A DNA stretch of 64,000 nucleotides from Chamaea fasciata. Lineage: Eukaryota; Chordata; Aves; Passeriformes; Sylviidae. Location: assembly GCA_029207755.1 (NCBI GenBank), contig JARCOQ010000003.1, forward strand, positions 87,997,994-88,061,993. Direction: 5' to 3'. The number at the start of each line of letters is the position of its first letter. The stretch's first letter is position 1. Both the position numbers and the translations under genes were made by a program. The notes beneath the pieces are model-generated. The model made no database searches and was not told where the DNA came from. It was given only the letters and a program-made list of their open reading frames with translations. Shown piece by piece: positions 1 through 11,256 of the stretch.

Positions 1-175
1 ATATGTATAAATACATATCAGATACTTTTATGTACAAAACTAGAATATTTGCTTGTCTTTACTGTGTTCCACTCATGTTTATAAAGAATAAAATATCAGG
101 ACATAAATCTTCCATACATTTCACCAATGAAAATTTAATCTGATTTATCACCTGCAGTAGGATTTGGATAGACTG

Positions 176-772
176 GGTCAATGTACCAAGACGAACAGTA
201 TGAGATATTGTAAGACCAAGTGCTGCATCCTGCACTTGTGTCAAAACAATCCCAGGCACCACTACAGGCTGGGGACAAAGCATCTGGAAAGCTGCCTGGA
301 TTTCCAGAAAAGCCTGGGCATGCTGGTCAACAGCAGCTGAGCATGGTCCAGTGTGTGCCCAAGTGGCCAGAAAGGCAAATGGAATCCTGGTCTGTATCAG
401 TAATAGAGTGGCCAGCAGGTCCAGAGAAGAGATTGTCCCTCTCTTCTTGGCTGCAGCACTGGTGAGGTCACACCTCAAGTGCTGTGTCTAGTTCTGGGCC
501 TCTCACTGTGAGAAAGACATTGAGGGGCCGGAGTGAGTCCAGAGAAAAGCTAAGGAGCACAAGTCCCATGAGAAGCAGCTGAAGGAGCTGGAGTTGTTTA
601 GCCTGGAGGAAAGGAGACCTTTCTGTTCTCTATCATTACCTGAAAGGAGGATGTAGCCAGGTGGGGGTCAGCCTCTTCTGCAGGCAGCCAGCGAAAGGAC
701 AATAGAAAATGGAGTCAAGCTCTGCCAGGGGAATTCAGGTTTGCCATCTGGAAGAATTTCTTCATGGAGGGT
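176..772 (+). repeat. CR1 LINE, 3' part, first half (interrupted by an LTR)
   Basis: The sequence follows the 3' end of avian CR1: the end of the reverse-transcriptase reading frame, degraded by stops, at about 220-480, then the 3' UTR motifs for 'ctgggcccctcac', 'aagacattgagg' and 'gaggatgtagccaggtgggg'. It breaks off at 'ggagggt' and resumes at about 1409. The antisense 139-codon open frame here (59-478) is a shadow of the repeat, not a gene. The 5' limit is approximate because the divergence is high. Confidence 0.85.
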
Positions 773-1408
773 TGTCTTAGGTTACAATGTAAGACATACC
801 CAAAAGTATGTATTCTATCACCATCTCCATAAGCTGTTAAAACCAGGTGGGGCAGTGTTCCTTATCTCCTTCATGACTCATCCCTGATAACTCCAGGGGA
901 TATCTTCTGTTAATGGGCCAGCTGTTAAAACCGAGAGGGGGCAGTATTCTTTATATCTTTCACAACCCATCCTCCCTCCAGGGATATCTTCTGTTAATGG
1001 GAGATTGAGTCTCACTGCATGACTGATAAAAATACATCATCCCATTGTGAGGTGCTGCAACCAGGGAGAGGAGCCAAGCATTCCTACCTGGATATAATCT
1101 GAGATTTGGAGCACCACAATCAGCCTTATCCACAATTCCCAGAGGGCCAGAGGTCAATAACCCACTGGACCTTTAGAGGAAGCTCAAACCCTTCTACAGG
1201 ATCACTGCTTCAACAGAACCACATCTCTTACTCCAGGAGGACTGCAGCCACCATTTAATTGGACTGCTACCACCACCCTGACCAACAGGATGTCAGGTTG
1301 TGTTCTGACTCTGTCGGTGTTTCTGTATTATTGCTTTTATTTTAAATTTCCTATTAAATTGTATTTCCAACTTGGGATCCCCCACTGGTTTGCTTTCAAA
1401 CTAGTACA
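773..1408 (+). mobile_element. Solo LTR inserted inside a CR1 element
   Basis: It begins TGTCTTAGGTT and ends AAACTAGTACA, imperfect inverted ends (8 of 11 positions) with the retroviral TG...CA termini. An ATTAAA near 1353 fits a polyadenylation signal and sets the + orientation. The CR1 reads through from 772 to about 1409 if this block is removed. No clean target duplication survives (agggt before, aatgt after). The U3 part contains a degenerate tandem duplication of about 90 bp (831-920 and 922-1008). The copy at 51862-52383 belongs to the same family. No internal retroviral genes are attached. Confidence 0.8.
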
Positions 1409-1600
1409 AATGTGACCACAAATGTTGGAACAGGCTGCCAAGGGAGGTGGACACCATCCCATGGGGTGTTCAAGAAATGCCTGGGCAAGGCACTCAGTGC
1501 TATGGTTGAGTTGAAAAGGTGGTGTTTAGCCAAAGGTTGGACTTAATAATCTTGATGGTCTTTTCTGACTTTAATGATTCTATAATTTTAAGGTTCTATG
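1409..1600 (+). repeat. CR1 LINE, 3' end, second half
   Basis: This continues the CR1 begun at 176. Motifs for 'ggaacaggctgcc', 'gtgttcaag', the 'ttggactt.at.atcttga.ggtc' block and a degraded 'atgattctat' tail are in the usual order. It is separated from its first half only by the LTR at 773-1408. Confidence 0.85.
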
Positions 1601-2502
1601 ATTTCTTAAAAATTCTTCCTTCAGTTAAGTTACATTAGCACTTCATGTTGATAGAAAGTTTCATACAACAATTTATTTTGCAGTCCTACAGATGTCAAAG
1701 ATAGCATGCCCATATTATTATGGGCAGGTAATATTTGTGATGGTGGTGTAGTATTATTTTTAGTGACTATCAAATTTGAAAACAAATTACACAGATGAAT
1801 TTCAGAAATGCAGTTAATTTGCATAAGGGCCAATATTTGACTTAATTTGGGGGTTTGTTTGGCATTTCGCATAGACAGAAAATATCTCACTAGAGATAAG
1901 CAAGTCAGATGGCACTCCTACAAGATGCTATTCAACTTCCTGCCAAGGTCAGCAACCTGCCCAAATAAGGCCTCAAAAAACATGTTACAAAATTCTCATC
2001 AATCAGCAGAGCAGACAAATATTTTCTAAGTTTTTTTTTCCCTTGTAGTCTAATTGAGAATTGATTCATGTTTTAGACTATTTTACAGTGGAGAGAAAAG
2101 ACCACTCTTGATTTGTTGCCATATAATACTGTTGCTAAATATCTTAGGGAGGTTGTTACTTTGCCACTATAGTGGGTCCACCACTGAGGAGCCAAGTTCT
2201 AGCAATTTTTCATTGTGTTTGCTATGTGAGCCAGAGTTGCTTTTTATCTCTGAAGAAAAGTTAGAGCTTTCCTAAGATCTAAAAAGTTTTTTCAACAAGA
2301 TGGACACTAGGTGCAGCCTGATCATCTCCACTACACTTTGTCCGGGGGCTGAAACTTTGTCGTGGGGGGACTCATTGCAGGCAGGTACATCACCTTGGAG
2401 TTGCATTTGAATAAATACCTGCCTTTGTTCAACAGCTAGGGAATTGTGGTACTTCCCCAAGAAATGCAAGACCTTGGCCATCACCTTTGTTCTGGAAGAT
2501 GA
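1601..2502. other. Intergenic, nothing identified
   Basis: No splice-bounded open frame, RNA gene or recognisable repeat is seen. The open frames here are short and lack codon bias. Confidence 0.5.
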
Positions 2503-3195
2503 TGTCTTGGTTTAGATAGACAGGTATCTGCCAGGGAGGGTTGGAGTCTCCCTTGAAATGTAAACCCCTCCCCCCCTTTCCAAATTATTATAAATTTGCA
2601 ATTAGATGGCTGTCAGACAAAGATTTTGGGAATAGGTATAGCAGTTCTTTACTAGGGATATAAAAATACAGATGTTGTAGTACAGAAGAATAAGCAAGCA
2701 AACAAACAAACAAGAAATCCTAGAAAACCCTGACAGTCAGAAATACAACCTGACACCCTGTTGGTCAGGGTGTTGGAAGCAGTCCAAAGTAAGCTCTCCT
2801 GGAGTGGCAGATGTGGTTCTGTTGGAGTAGAGATGGTCCCGTTGAAGAAAATAGGGTCCAGTAATTGTGAAATGGGTCCGGTCTTCCTCCAGGGATCCAG
2901 TGGAAAACTGAATACCTAGTGGCACTGTGGCTCCTTTTAATCTAGTTTAATATGGTTTGGCTCCTCCTCCCTGTGTTGAGCAGCTTACAATAGTACAATG
3001 TTATGTGTCATGTCATTGGTGAGCTCTTAATGGTCCATTAGCAGAAGATATCCCCATGGAAGTAGTGAAACAATGAAGAGAGATAAGTAGCACTCCACCA
3101 TCAGATAAGCAACACTGACCCATTTGGGCAAAGATAAGCAATTCTGCTCCACCCAGATGGAATAGAATAACATGTTCTTTACAAAACCCATGACA
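2503..3195 (-). mobile_element. Solo LTR with 5-bp target duplication
   Basis: On the + strand it runs from TGTCTTGGTTT to CCCATGACA. The 5-bp duplication 'gatga' flanks it at 2498-2502 and 3196-3200. The order of shared blocks relative to the LTR at 773 shows that the transcriptional direction is minus. Its first ~200 bp (+ strand, the U5/R side) match the LTR at 19140. Its central and U3 blocks match the LTRs at 773 and 51862, so it looks mosaic. No internal retroviral sequence is attached. Confidence 0.88.
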
Positions 3196-3200
3196 GATGA

Positions 3201-6200
3201 TAAAACCGTATCTTCCTTGTCTCAGAGTCTGGGGAAACAGCAGGCTGCCAGATAATCAACAGTGCAGATGAAGTTGGATGAGTAAGCCAAAGATGAAGTT
3301 GGATGAGTATGCCAAAGACTGCAAAACATTCATGGACCCAGGAAGACAAAAACTCATGTAAAATGAGGAAATGTGTATTCCCAACACAGTTTGTGCTTTT
3401 AATCTCATGTCTCTTAAATGGATATTCCAGAGCTCAGATCAGGAACTGGGAAAACCCTGCTGCAGACATATGTGCCCTTGTGTTTGCCCTCCCAGGCCAC
3501 TGCACACTGTAAGGCTCCAAATGTGGGCAAACTTGGCATACATAAGGCATGAGGGTCCTGCTTGTGTCCAGCAGCTATAATATTCCTTGTAGTTGAGGGA
3601 ATCTAAGTAGCATGAGAAGTCATTTCTGCTCCAGGCACATTCAGCCCCAAAATCCAGATTAGAGGTGGGTGGGATTGATTTTGGCCACCCTGACTCTAGT
3701 GTGCTTGAATTTGTCCATGAACTGTTAAATTTCACAAACTATGTGCCACAGTGTTGGACTTTATTGAAGCCCATGGGGAAAATGTTGTGAAAACAGATGG
3801 TAATAATGCAGTTTATTACAGATACTGGCCTATTAAATTGAAGGACATTAAGTAGTAAAATAAATTATTAAGAAAAACAGAAAATTCCAGGCATTATTCT
3901 GGGGAGAAATCTATTTTGTGCTCAGCCACAAGTTCAGTAGGGGAGAAATAGGATCCATTTAATGCAGTTTGAAATGTAAAAGCACTCACTTGATCACATT
4001 GTATGAACTGTATGTTCCAGCACTCTGTTCAAAAGTAAATATTGCAGAGATGTACAAGAAACACACTAACAACCTTTTCCCCTGTGGGAATATTCAGCAC
4101 CTTTTTGTGTAAAGAACCAATTTTATCACCTCGGGAAGTTCTTCTAAAGCTAGTCACAGTTGTATTGATGTTATGTTTGTCCTCATTAGCCAGCTAGGAG
4201 ATGCTCCTTCTTAGCATTCAGAACCAACTCCAACACTTCTGTGAATAGATAATAATGAAGAGAAGATGTGGGAAAGCTTCTTTCCATCCTTTAAGAGATA
4301 GTTTAGAAATGAAGAGATTAATAGCTGTCACTGGGGAATCTAAACCAAAAATCAGTCTTCAAAAGCTTCCCAGGTGAAAATGGCACAAAAAAGTCAAAGC
4401 CAGATTATAAGAAAAAAGAAAATAATCTTGGAATTCACAATTATAATTTTTTTTTTAGGTTTGGGTTTTTTGTTAGTGAAAAATAAATGGGCTTTGTACA
4501 ACTGCATGTGCTGAGGTAATTCTGCAGATATGGTGATTTTTTTTCATCCTCCCTATTAACTGGAAAGTTCTGTCTGATTTCTACTTCTCTGACAAAGTGG
4601 TGAACATTTCAAAAATAATTAAACCCCAAGATTTATGCAAAAAAAATTTAACAGTTACAGGAGAGAAAGTCTGTTAATTAAAGTCTGCAACAGGAATGTA
4701 TACTCTATTAGAATGTGCATGAAAAATGAACTTGAAGCCTGGAATGAAAAGCTTCATTTAGGTAGCACAATTTGTGAAAAGCAGTGTTTCCTCTGTCTTG
4801 TGTGGCCAAAGTCAAACAAGTTCAAGGCACAGATTTATAAGGAAAACAGGCTTTATCAGCTTCAATGTTCAGGAATATTTTTTTACTTAGTAAATATTTA
4901 TTCATTCATTTTTTACAGCCTGATGTGACTCTGCTTTTGACTGGGTTGTGGAGCAGAAATTCAGTACCACTATGAGAAAGGCCAAGGCATTTCTGAGCCA
5001 GTCTAATGCAGAAAGACCTGGAAGTCATGTGAAAATAAATTCGTGATGCGATTTGATAACAAGCATCCATTATAGTGTGTCTTGTTCCAGTCTTTCTTTG
5101 GGTTGTTTTTAGATGGCTGTTGCCTTAATATAAAGTATATTAATCCTAATTACCTAGTCTAAAACTTCTTGCTCTCCACGACGCATCGTTTACAATGAAA
5201 GCCCCCATTGCTGGGGCTTCAACTTCATCACAACTCTGAGGAAAAGACTTTTCCTGATTGCTAAATCAGAAGCTCTGCTAACTGTGCAAGTATGTGTGAG
5301 AGTGCAGGGACACTGTATAGATGGTGCATATACATTTAGGCTTCATGAAGCAAAATCCATTAAACCATGGAGCTACTTACAAATACTTTAGTCCAAGGAT
5401 GCTTGTGTCACTGAAGCTGAACCACAAGATTGATCGAAGTGTAGTTTATGACTGTGTCAGTATTGCAAATGCACAACTGAGTCAAAAATTTTTTTCTCCT
5501 TTCTCTGTTTTTCTACGATGCACAATAAAACAAATTTCCTAAATGTTTCCAGCAAACAAATGGTATCCCCAGTAGCCACCGTTTAAGCTTGAGAATTTTT
5601 GCAGTGGAATTTCCTAAAAGGCTTCACAGAAAAAAAGGTTCATTGTTTGAAGCCAAATTCAACTTTTGGTTAAGACTGATCAAAATAGTTTATACAGATT
5701 TTCATAAGCTTTTTGCTCACACTGTGTATTATTTGGCTTAGTGATCACAGCTGAAAAGCATGATTTTAATAAAGAAGTTGAATAAGCAGATTAAAGTAAG
5801 TCACAGGGCCTGCCTCATTCCAATAGTAAACAAACTACTTTAATTAGGGCAATAGCACAGCATGTGTGTTATCATTGTTCAGTTTGCTTATTCCTTTACA
5901 TTCATATTTAAAATAGCCAGCATTTCACTGATGATAAGAAAGATTACTTTTTATTAAAGAGCTGATATCCTTGATATGATTTTTACAATTTCTTCTGATG
6001 AAGTAAGATGAGCTGTTGCTGTAAACTCTAATACTAATCAACATCCCTCAAACAGGCAGGAATCAATAATTTGTTTACAAGACCCTATCAGGAATGGCTG
6101 AGCTAATCACTTTGAGTACACCACTTGTGCAAGGACAAATCCATGCTCCTGTAAATGCCTATGCTAACTACAGGCTAATTTTATTGACTCAAGTATTCAG

Positions 6201-6799
6201 CATTAGGGGAAAGAAGTGGTAGGAAAGAGACTGGTAATACCAGTATCGCAGGGGATGTGTGCAATGAGGCACATAAGCATAGGGTTAAATGGGTTCCTAA
6301 GCTTGGAACTGGGAAGGAATTTTGCTCAGGGTGTAGTGGCCACAGACTGCAGAGGATTTTGGAGGTTTTCTGGCTTTGCTAAAATCATGCGCATGTATTT
6401 ACACAATCACATTCCTGCAAGAGCTGAAAGGAAGGTGCTTGGTGACCTTGACTGCTCTTTGTCCTGCTGCTGTGGCCTCCAGGACGCTGCTCTTTCTGAG
6501 CCACCTTTGCTAATTGGAAACCTCCAACATGTGAAAGGTGGGAGAGCACTAGTCGTGGGCACATGATTACTGGCAACTTTGATATTAATCAGTAAGCAAT
6601 CATACCTTTCAAGCAAACACCAGACTGCTGGGGAAGGGACAGTCAATCCCGTTGGGCAATTCATATGTAAAGGAACTCTACTGCTTTTCTTGTAGCATTT
6701 TAAGCTTCAGGGTATTTCTGTAGTGAAGGATTAAAAACATGTGACTCCTGGCCAGAGATCTGGTTCTGTCACTAATGCTGCAGCTCAAAATGTTTGAAA
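3201..6799. other. Intergenic, nothing identified
   Basis: AT-rich unique-looking sequence. Open frames up to about 116 codons (for example 6216-6566 +) have no recognisable similarity, no splice context and no codon bias, so I do not call them. Confidence 0.5.
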
Positions 6800-6965
6800 G
6801 TGAGTGACCATGCCCCATCACTGGAAATGTTCAAAACCAGGCTGGATGGGGCTTTTAACCAGGTCCAGTGGAAGTTGTCCATGCCTGTGGCAGGGGACAT
6901 GGAACTAGATGACCCTTAGGGGCTCTTCCAACCCAGACTATTCTGTGATTCCATGATTCTATGAC
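6800..6965 (+). repeat. CR1 LINE 3' fragment
   Basis: It shows the terminal ~165 bp of CR1: 'atgttcaaaaccaggctggatgg', 'ctagatgaccct.aggggctcttccaaccc' and the terminal 'attctgtgattccatgattctatga' tail, each only partly quoted here. Truncated at the 5' end as is typical of CR1. Confidence 0.92.
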
Positions 6966-7136
6966 CTAGAGTTCTCAGAGTCTTCAGGAAGAGCAAACGC
7001 CAGGTCCCAGTAAAGTAAATTCTATTAAATTGAATCTCGTCATTACAGCAACATTTATGCAGAGACAGTGTTGCATCGTAACACATTAATTATTATTTAT
7101 TTTTTTAAGTGTTTTTTTCCAGATGAATGACTAATC

Positions 7137-7275
7137 TCAGCAGCCCGCGGGCCACCGGGGATGCAGGTATCCATGGTTACCCTTGTTGCCTAGCGACACC
7201 TCCTTACGCTGCTGAGCGAGTACCTGCTCCTGCTGCTGCTGCTCGGCGTGGCCCCATCCAGCTGCCACCCCAGGC
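7137..7275. promoter_or_regulatory. Small CpG-rich patch with two X-box-like motifs
   Basis: This short block stands out from the AT-rich surroundings by its GC and CpG content. It contains GTATCCATGGTTAC and, a few bases on, GTTGCCTAGCGAC. Both resemble the RFX X-box (GTTGCCATGGCAAC and its GTTGCCTAGCAAC form) with a few mismatches. No convincing first exon adjoins on either strand. The leucine-rich open stretch on + has no ATG, and the 77-codon minus frame over the patch is unproven. It could be a promoter or enhancer, or chance GC-rich sequence. Confidence 0.3.
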
Positions 7276-7603
7276 CTGATCCCTTGGCACAGGAGAAGTT
7301 GCTCTGCAGCCCAAATTAGAATTGGAGTTGGTGGTTTTATATGAAAAAAAAGAAAGAGTGAGGGGGCCAAAGAAAGACTTTGGCCTCTCTAACAGGAACA
7401 AAAATACAGTTGTGGCTCCAGGCAGGATCTGAGTCAGTGTGTTGATGTAAATCCTCAGCTGTGCTGTAAGACACAACTTAGCACAAAAGTTCATTTAGGG
7501 CAGGATTTACGGGTATTGATTCGCTTCTCAGCCAGACATAGACCAAGTACTAATAAACTAGGGTTTGGCTCCTTTACTGGGTGAAATTAAGCATAGTTTC
7601 ATT

Positions 7604-7627
7604 AAAAAAAAAAAAAAAAAAAAAAAA
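7604..7627 (+). repeat. Poly-A tract (24 bp)
   Basis: Uninterrupted A run. No retrocopied gene is recognisable upstream of it. Confidence 0.9.
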
Positions 7628-7629
7628 GA

Positions 7630-10121
7630 AGTAATATTTATGTCATTTCAGAAACAGAAGATGCATTTGTCTTATAAATGAGATTTAAAAATACACTTAT
7701 AAAAAAGCTGTGAGTCATATTCTCCCAATTATGTCAATTTAAGCTGAGTTAATTGCAAATTTAGAAAAATAAATTTTACTGGATCTGGTTATGAAGGTCT
7801 TCTCAAATGCTGCTGGTTTATGCATGCCATGACTCACCAGCATCCAGTCATGGTATGCGGAGGTCTGCAATTGATGCCACAGCCTTGGGCTCTGCTTTTC
7901 AGAACATTTTCTCAGAACAATGACTTGCAAGTACTTTTCACCTGAGCACTCAGGATGGTATTTGTGGTCTAGCTGGATTGCTTACACAAACAAGGGAACA
8001 AATTGCTTATGTAAGTCAGGCACTTCTGGTGCAGTCTGGTCTGTAAATAGGGATGCCCTTGTCTTCCTCCTCAGCTTCCCCCGCTGCAGCACTCAACTGC
8101 CTTGCTGTAGAAACAGGAGAAAGAAAAACTTTCCTGAGCTTACAGTCCTGAATTTGCCCTTCCAAGCAGTGTTCTGCGGAACAAGAGCTCCGTTAGGAGG
8201 TTGCTTTCTGGAGTATTGATCTGGTTTTGGCCACTGGTACATTCAGGGGTGCAGTCTAATTAATGTGCTTTTGCAGTAAATCCCTGAAAGCATCATTGTT
8301 TTCTGATTAATTCTTGCTCATGACTTCCTTGAGGTTAGTGCCATGGGAGGTGTCTCTTACTCTAAATCTTCCAGAGTAATAAACTCAGTCATCTGTAGTG
8401 CTAGATCATTAACCTTGTCCCTGGTTTGGGCTGGATCAGTTCAGACTCCTCCCAGCAGTTCTTGGGCACTACTTGGGAGTTAGTACAGAACAGTCACCAC
8501 TCCGTCTAGGCAGTTTGAAAGCAATCTACGATGCTTTGGAGACAGAGTCGTCACCAGTGCTGACATTCTGGATAGTTTGGTCTAGCCAGTTTCAGTAAAA
8601 AAAAAAAAAGTTCTGGTCATGGGTTATCTTCTGTAAAATAGTGCAGCACTTTTATTAGTTTTTTACATTGTTTACTTGACACCTCTTGAGCAGGTTCAGC
8701 CTCATCACATTTGCAGTGATACAGACAAGTACGGGATTCTCATTGTGCTACATTAACTGAGATCCAGTCAGAAAAACAGAAACCTGCAAGAAATGCATTT
8801 AGAGTGCAGAGGTGGTAGTGGTTAGGATGGAGGTGTTTTGCACCCAGTGTCTGTCATGGGGAATAAGAAAGTTTCACATGATTCACTGAATGATGTTCGT
8901 CTATGTTTATCTGTGAATTCTTGTGTTGTAATTGGATTGTTAGCAGTAGGGGGCTTGTGAAGCACATAGCAATTAGGGTTATAATTCAAGACTCCTAATA
9001 AGCTCTACAGTTTATTGAGTAAGGATAGCAATGGCCTTAGCAAAGCAAGGGGTCAATGTTGTCAAGTATAATGCTGATGTCCTTCTACAGTTAGAATAGA
9101 AAGGACTTCTTGCTCACTTGGAACGTTCTCCAGAATCTTTGTAATAAGTGCATTTCTCTGTTATTTCTATGCATTTTTCAGAGTGTGTTGAAATTTTCAT
9201 TGGTATTCTTTTTATTTGACGTTTTAATTACAACTCAGGACTAAGCTCAAATTACACCCTTCCTTTCTTTTAATCTGTATATCCTATATCTTATACTTAT
9301 CATTAAAGTTGTATCTTTCCTTACTACATATTCTTCCTTGTACAACACTTCCTGGCTGAATATAATTTGTTTTTCTGTGTTAATTTAGGGTAATAATTCC
9401 CCTTGCCTCATTTGCAGCCCACATAGTGATGCAACTTCCCCTTGTTTTGTTCCCAGATAAGTATTGCCACAGTACTTTAATAAAATGATGTAGGACTCTG
9501 TTTACAAAAGAGTGCTTCTGTGGTATCTTACTGCTTTCACAGGAAGCTTAACAGCTTGCAGAACAGTAAGTGGCAAATGTTTAATGCAACATTATGCCAA
9601 CTTGAGGACAAACTGTTCCTCTCAGAAATGTTTTCAGGCTTAAATGAGAGGAAAATCCCCCTTTCAGAATGTGAATTCTTGGAGGCGGCGGGGAGTGACT
9701 GCCACTTCTTTGCCTTGCCAGCAGCTCCAATTCTCAAGCACCTTCCAAGGCTTTTTTAGATCAGCTGTAGTGTACACTCAGCAGCAAGTAGTGATAAAGC
9801 TGTGACTGGCTTTTCTGAGGAGCAAAGATTCCTCTTTCATGGAGGAGGCAATAAGTCTTCCAGTCTGTCTCAGACAGAAAACATTGCTTTTGCTCACAGA
9901 TGCTGGAAAGGTGGAAGGGGGGAGAAGTGAGGCCCTGGCAAAGCTATTAATATGAGTAAGCAAAGACTAACTGTAGTTACAAAAATTGTGAGACAGAACA
10001 GTTCCTACTTAAACAGGGATGAGTCAGACTGAAATATGTGGAAACTCAGGCATGGATGCGAGTCATCCATTAAGAAATAAGTGGATATTACTGAACTAAC
10101 AGTAGTTTGACTAAAGAGTGA
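7630..10121. other. Intergenic, nothing identified
   Basis: No gene, RNA or clear repeat is seen apart from short A tracts (about 8598-8610). Open frames are short and unremarkable. Confidence 0.5.
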
Positions 10122-10454
10122 AAGGAGCTCTCTACAACTTCCTGAAAGGTGGCTGTATTCGCATGGGGGTTGGTCTCTTTCTCCAGGCAGCAACTGACAG
10201 AACAAGAGGGCACAGTCTTAAGCTGGGCCAAGGGAAATATAGGTTGGATATTAGAAAAAGTTTTTTACGGAAAGGGTGATTAAGTACTGGAATGATCTGC
10301 CCAGGGATGTAGTGGAGTCACCATCCCTGGATGTGTTTAAAAAAAGACAAGATGTGGAAATCAGTGCCATGGTTTAGTCGAGGTGTTAGGGCATGGGTTG
10401 GACTCAATGATCTTGAAGGTCTCTTCCAACCTAGTGATTCTGTAATTGTGTGAT
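10122..10454 (+). repeat. CR1 LINE 3' fragment (first of a tail-to-tail pair)
   Basis: CR1 3' UTR in + orientation: motifs for 'ggctgta..c..gggggttggtctcttt', 'ctgcccagggatgtagtggagtcacc' and 'ttggactcaatgatcttgaaggtc', ending in 'gtgattctgtaattgtgtgatt'. It meets the opposite-strand CR1 at about 10455. Confidence 0.92.
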
Positions 10455-11256
10455 TTCACAGAATTAGTTTGGAAAAGACCACCAAGATCATGTTGTCCAA
10501 TCTTTAACTGAACACCATCTTGTCAACTAGGCTGTGGCGCTAAGTACCATATCCAGTCATTTGGGAACAACTCCAGGGGTGACGACTCCACCACCTTCTT
10601 GGGCAGCCTATTCCATTGTTTAACACCTTCTGTGTAACAATTCCTCCTGATGTCCAGTCTGAACCTTCCCTGATGGAACTTGAGGCCATTTCCTCTTATT
10701 CTGTCACTGACTGCCTGAGAGAAGAAGGCAACCACCACCTGGCTACAACATCCTTTTAGGGAGTGGTGGAGGGCTATATGGTCACCCCTGAACCTCCTCT
10801 TCTCCAGGTTAAACATCCCCATCTCCTTCAGCTGCTCCTCATAGGACTTACTCTTTAGGTGCTTCACCATCTCTGTTGCCCTTCCCTGGACTCGCTCCAG
10901 CCCCTCAGTGTCTTTCTTGCTGTGAGGGGCCCAGAACTGCACACAGGATTTTGAAGTGTGGCCTCAGCAGTGCTGAGCACAGAAGGAAAATCATTGTCCT
11001 GGTCCTGCTGGCCACACTCTTGCTGACACAGGCCAGGATGCCACTGGCCTTTCTGGCCACCTGGGCACACACTGGATCATGTCCAGCTGTTGTTGACCAG
11101 CACCCCCAGCTCCTTTTCCACTGGGCCCCTTCCAGCCACTTTGTCCCCACTCTGTAGTGCTGCCTGCAGTTGTTCTAGCCAAAGTGCAGGACCTGGCACT
11201 TGGTCTTATTGAACCTCATACCACTGGCCTCAGCCCACATGTCCACCTTGCCCAGA
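10455..11256 (-). repeat. CR1 LINE 3' fragment, minus strand, ~800 bp
   Basis: Reverse-complement CR1. Reading minus, it runs from the end of the reverse-transcriptase domain (about 11256) through the 3' UTR to the terminal octamer at 10455. The antisense blocks 'ccagaactgcacacagg', 'tgttgaccagcacccccag' and 'gtgcaggacctggcacttgg' are diagnostic. Open frames on both strands here are repeat-derived and broken. Confidence 0.93.

Noticed and set aside
59..478. 139-codon minus-strand open frame
   Set aside because: It is antisense to a CR1 element; the long frame reflects repeat composition.
7204..7330. Leucine-rich + strand reading frame resembling a signal peptide
   Set aside because: There is no ATG after the upstream stop, and the frame closes quickly; the leucines come from a CTG/CTC run.
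10523..10942. 139-codon minus-strand open frame
   Set aside because: It is the degraded 3' region of the minus-strand CR1, with no complete domain.
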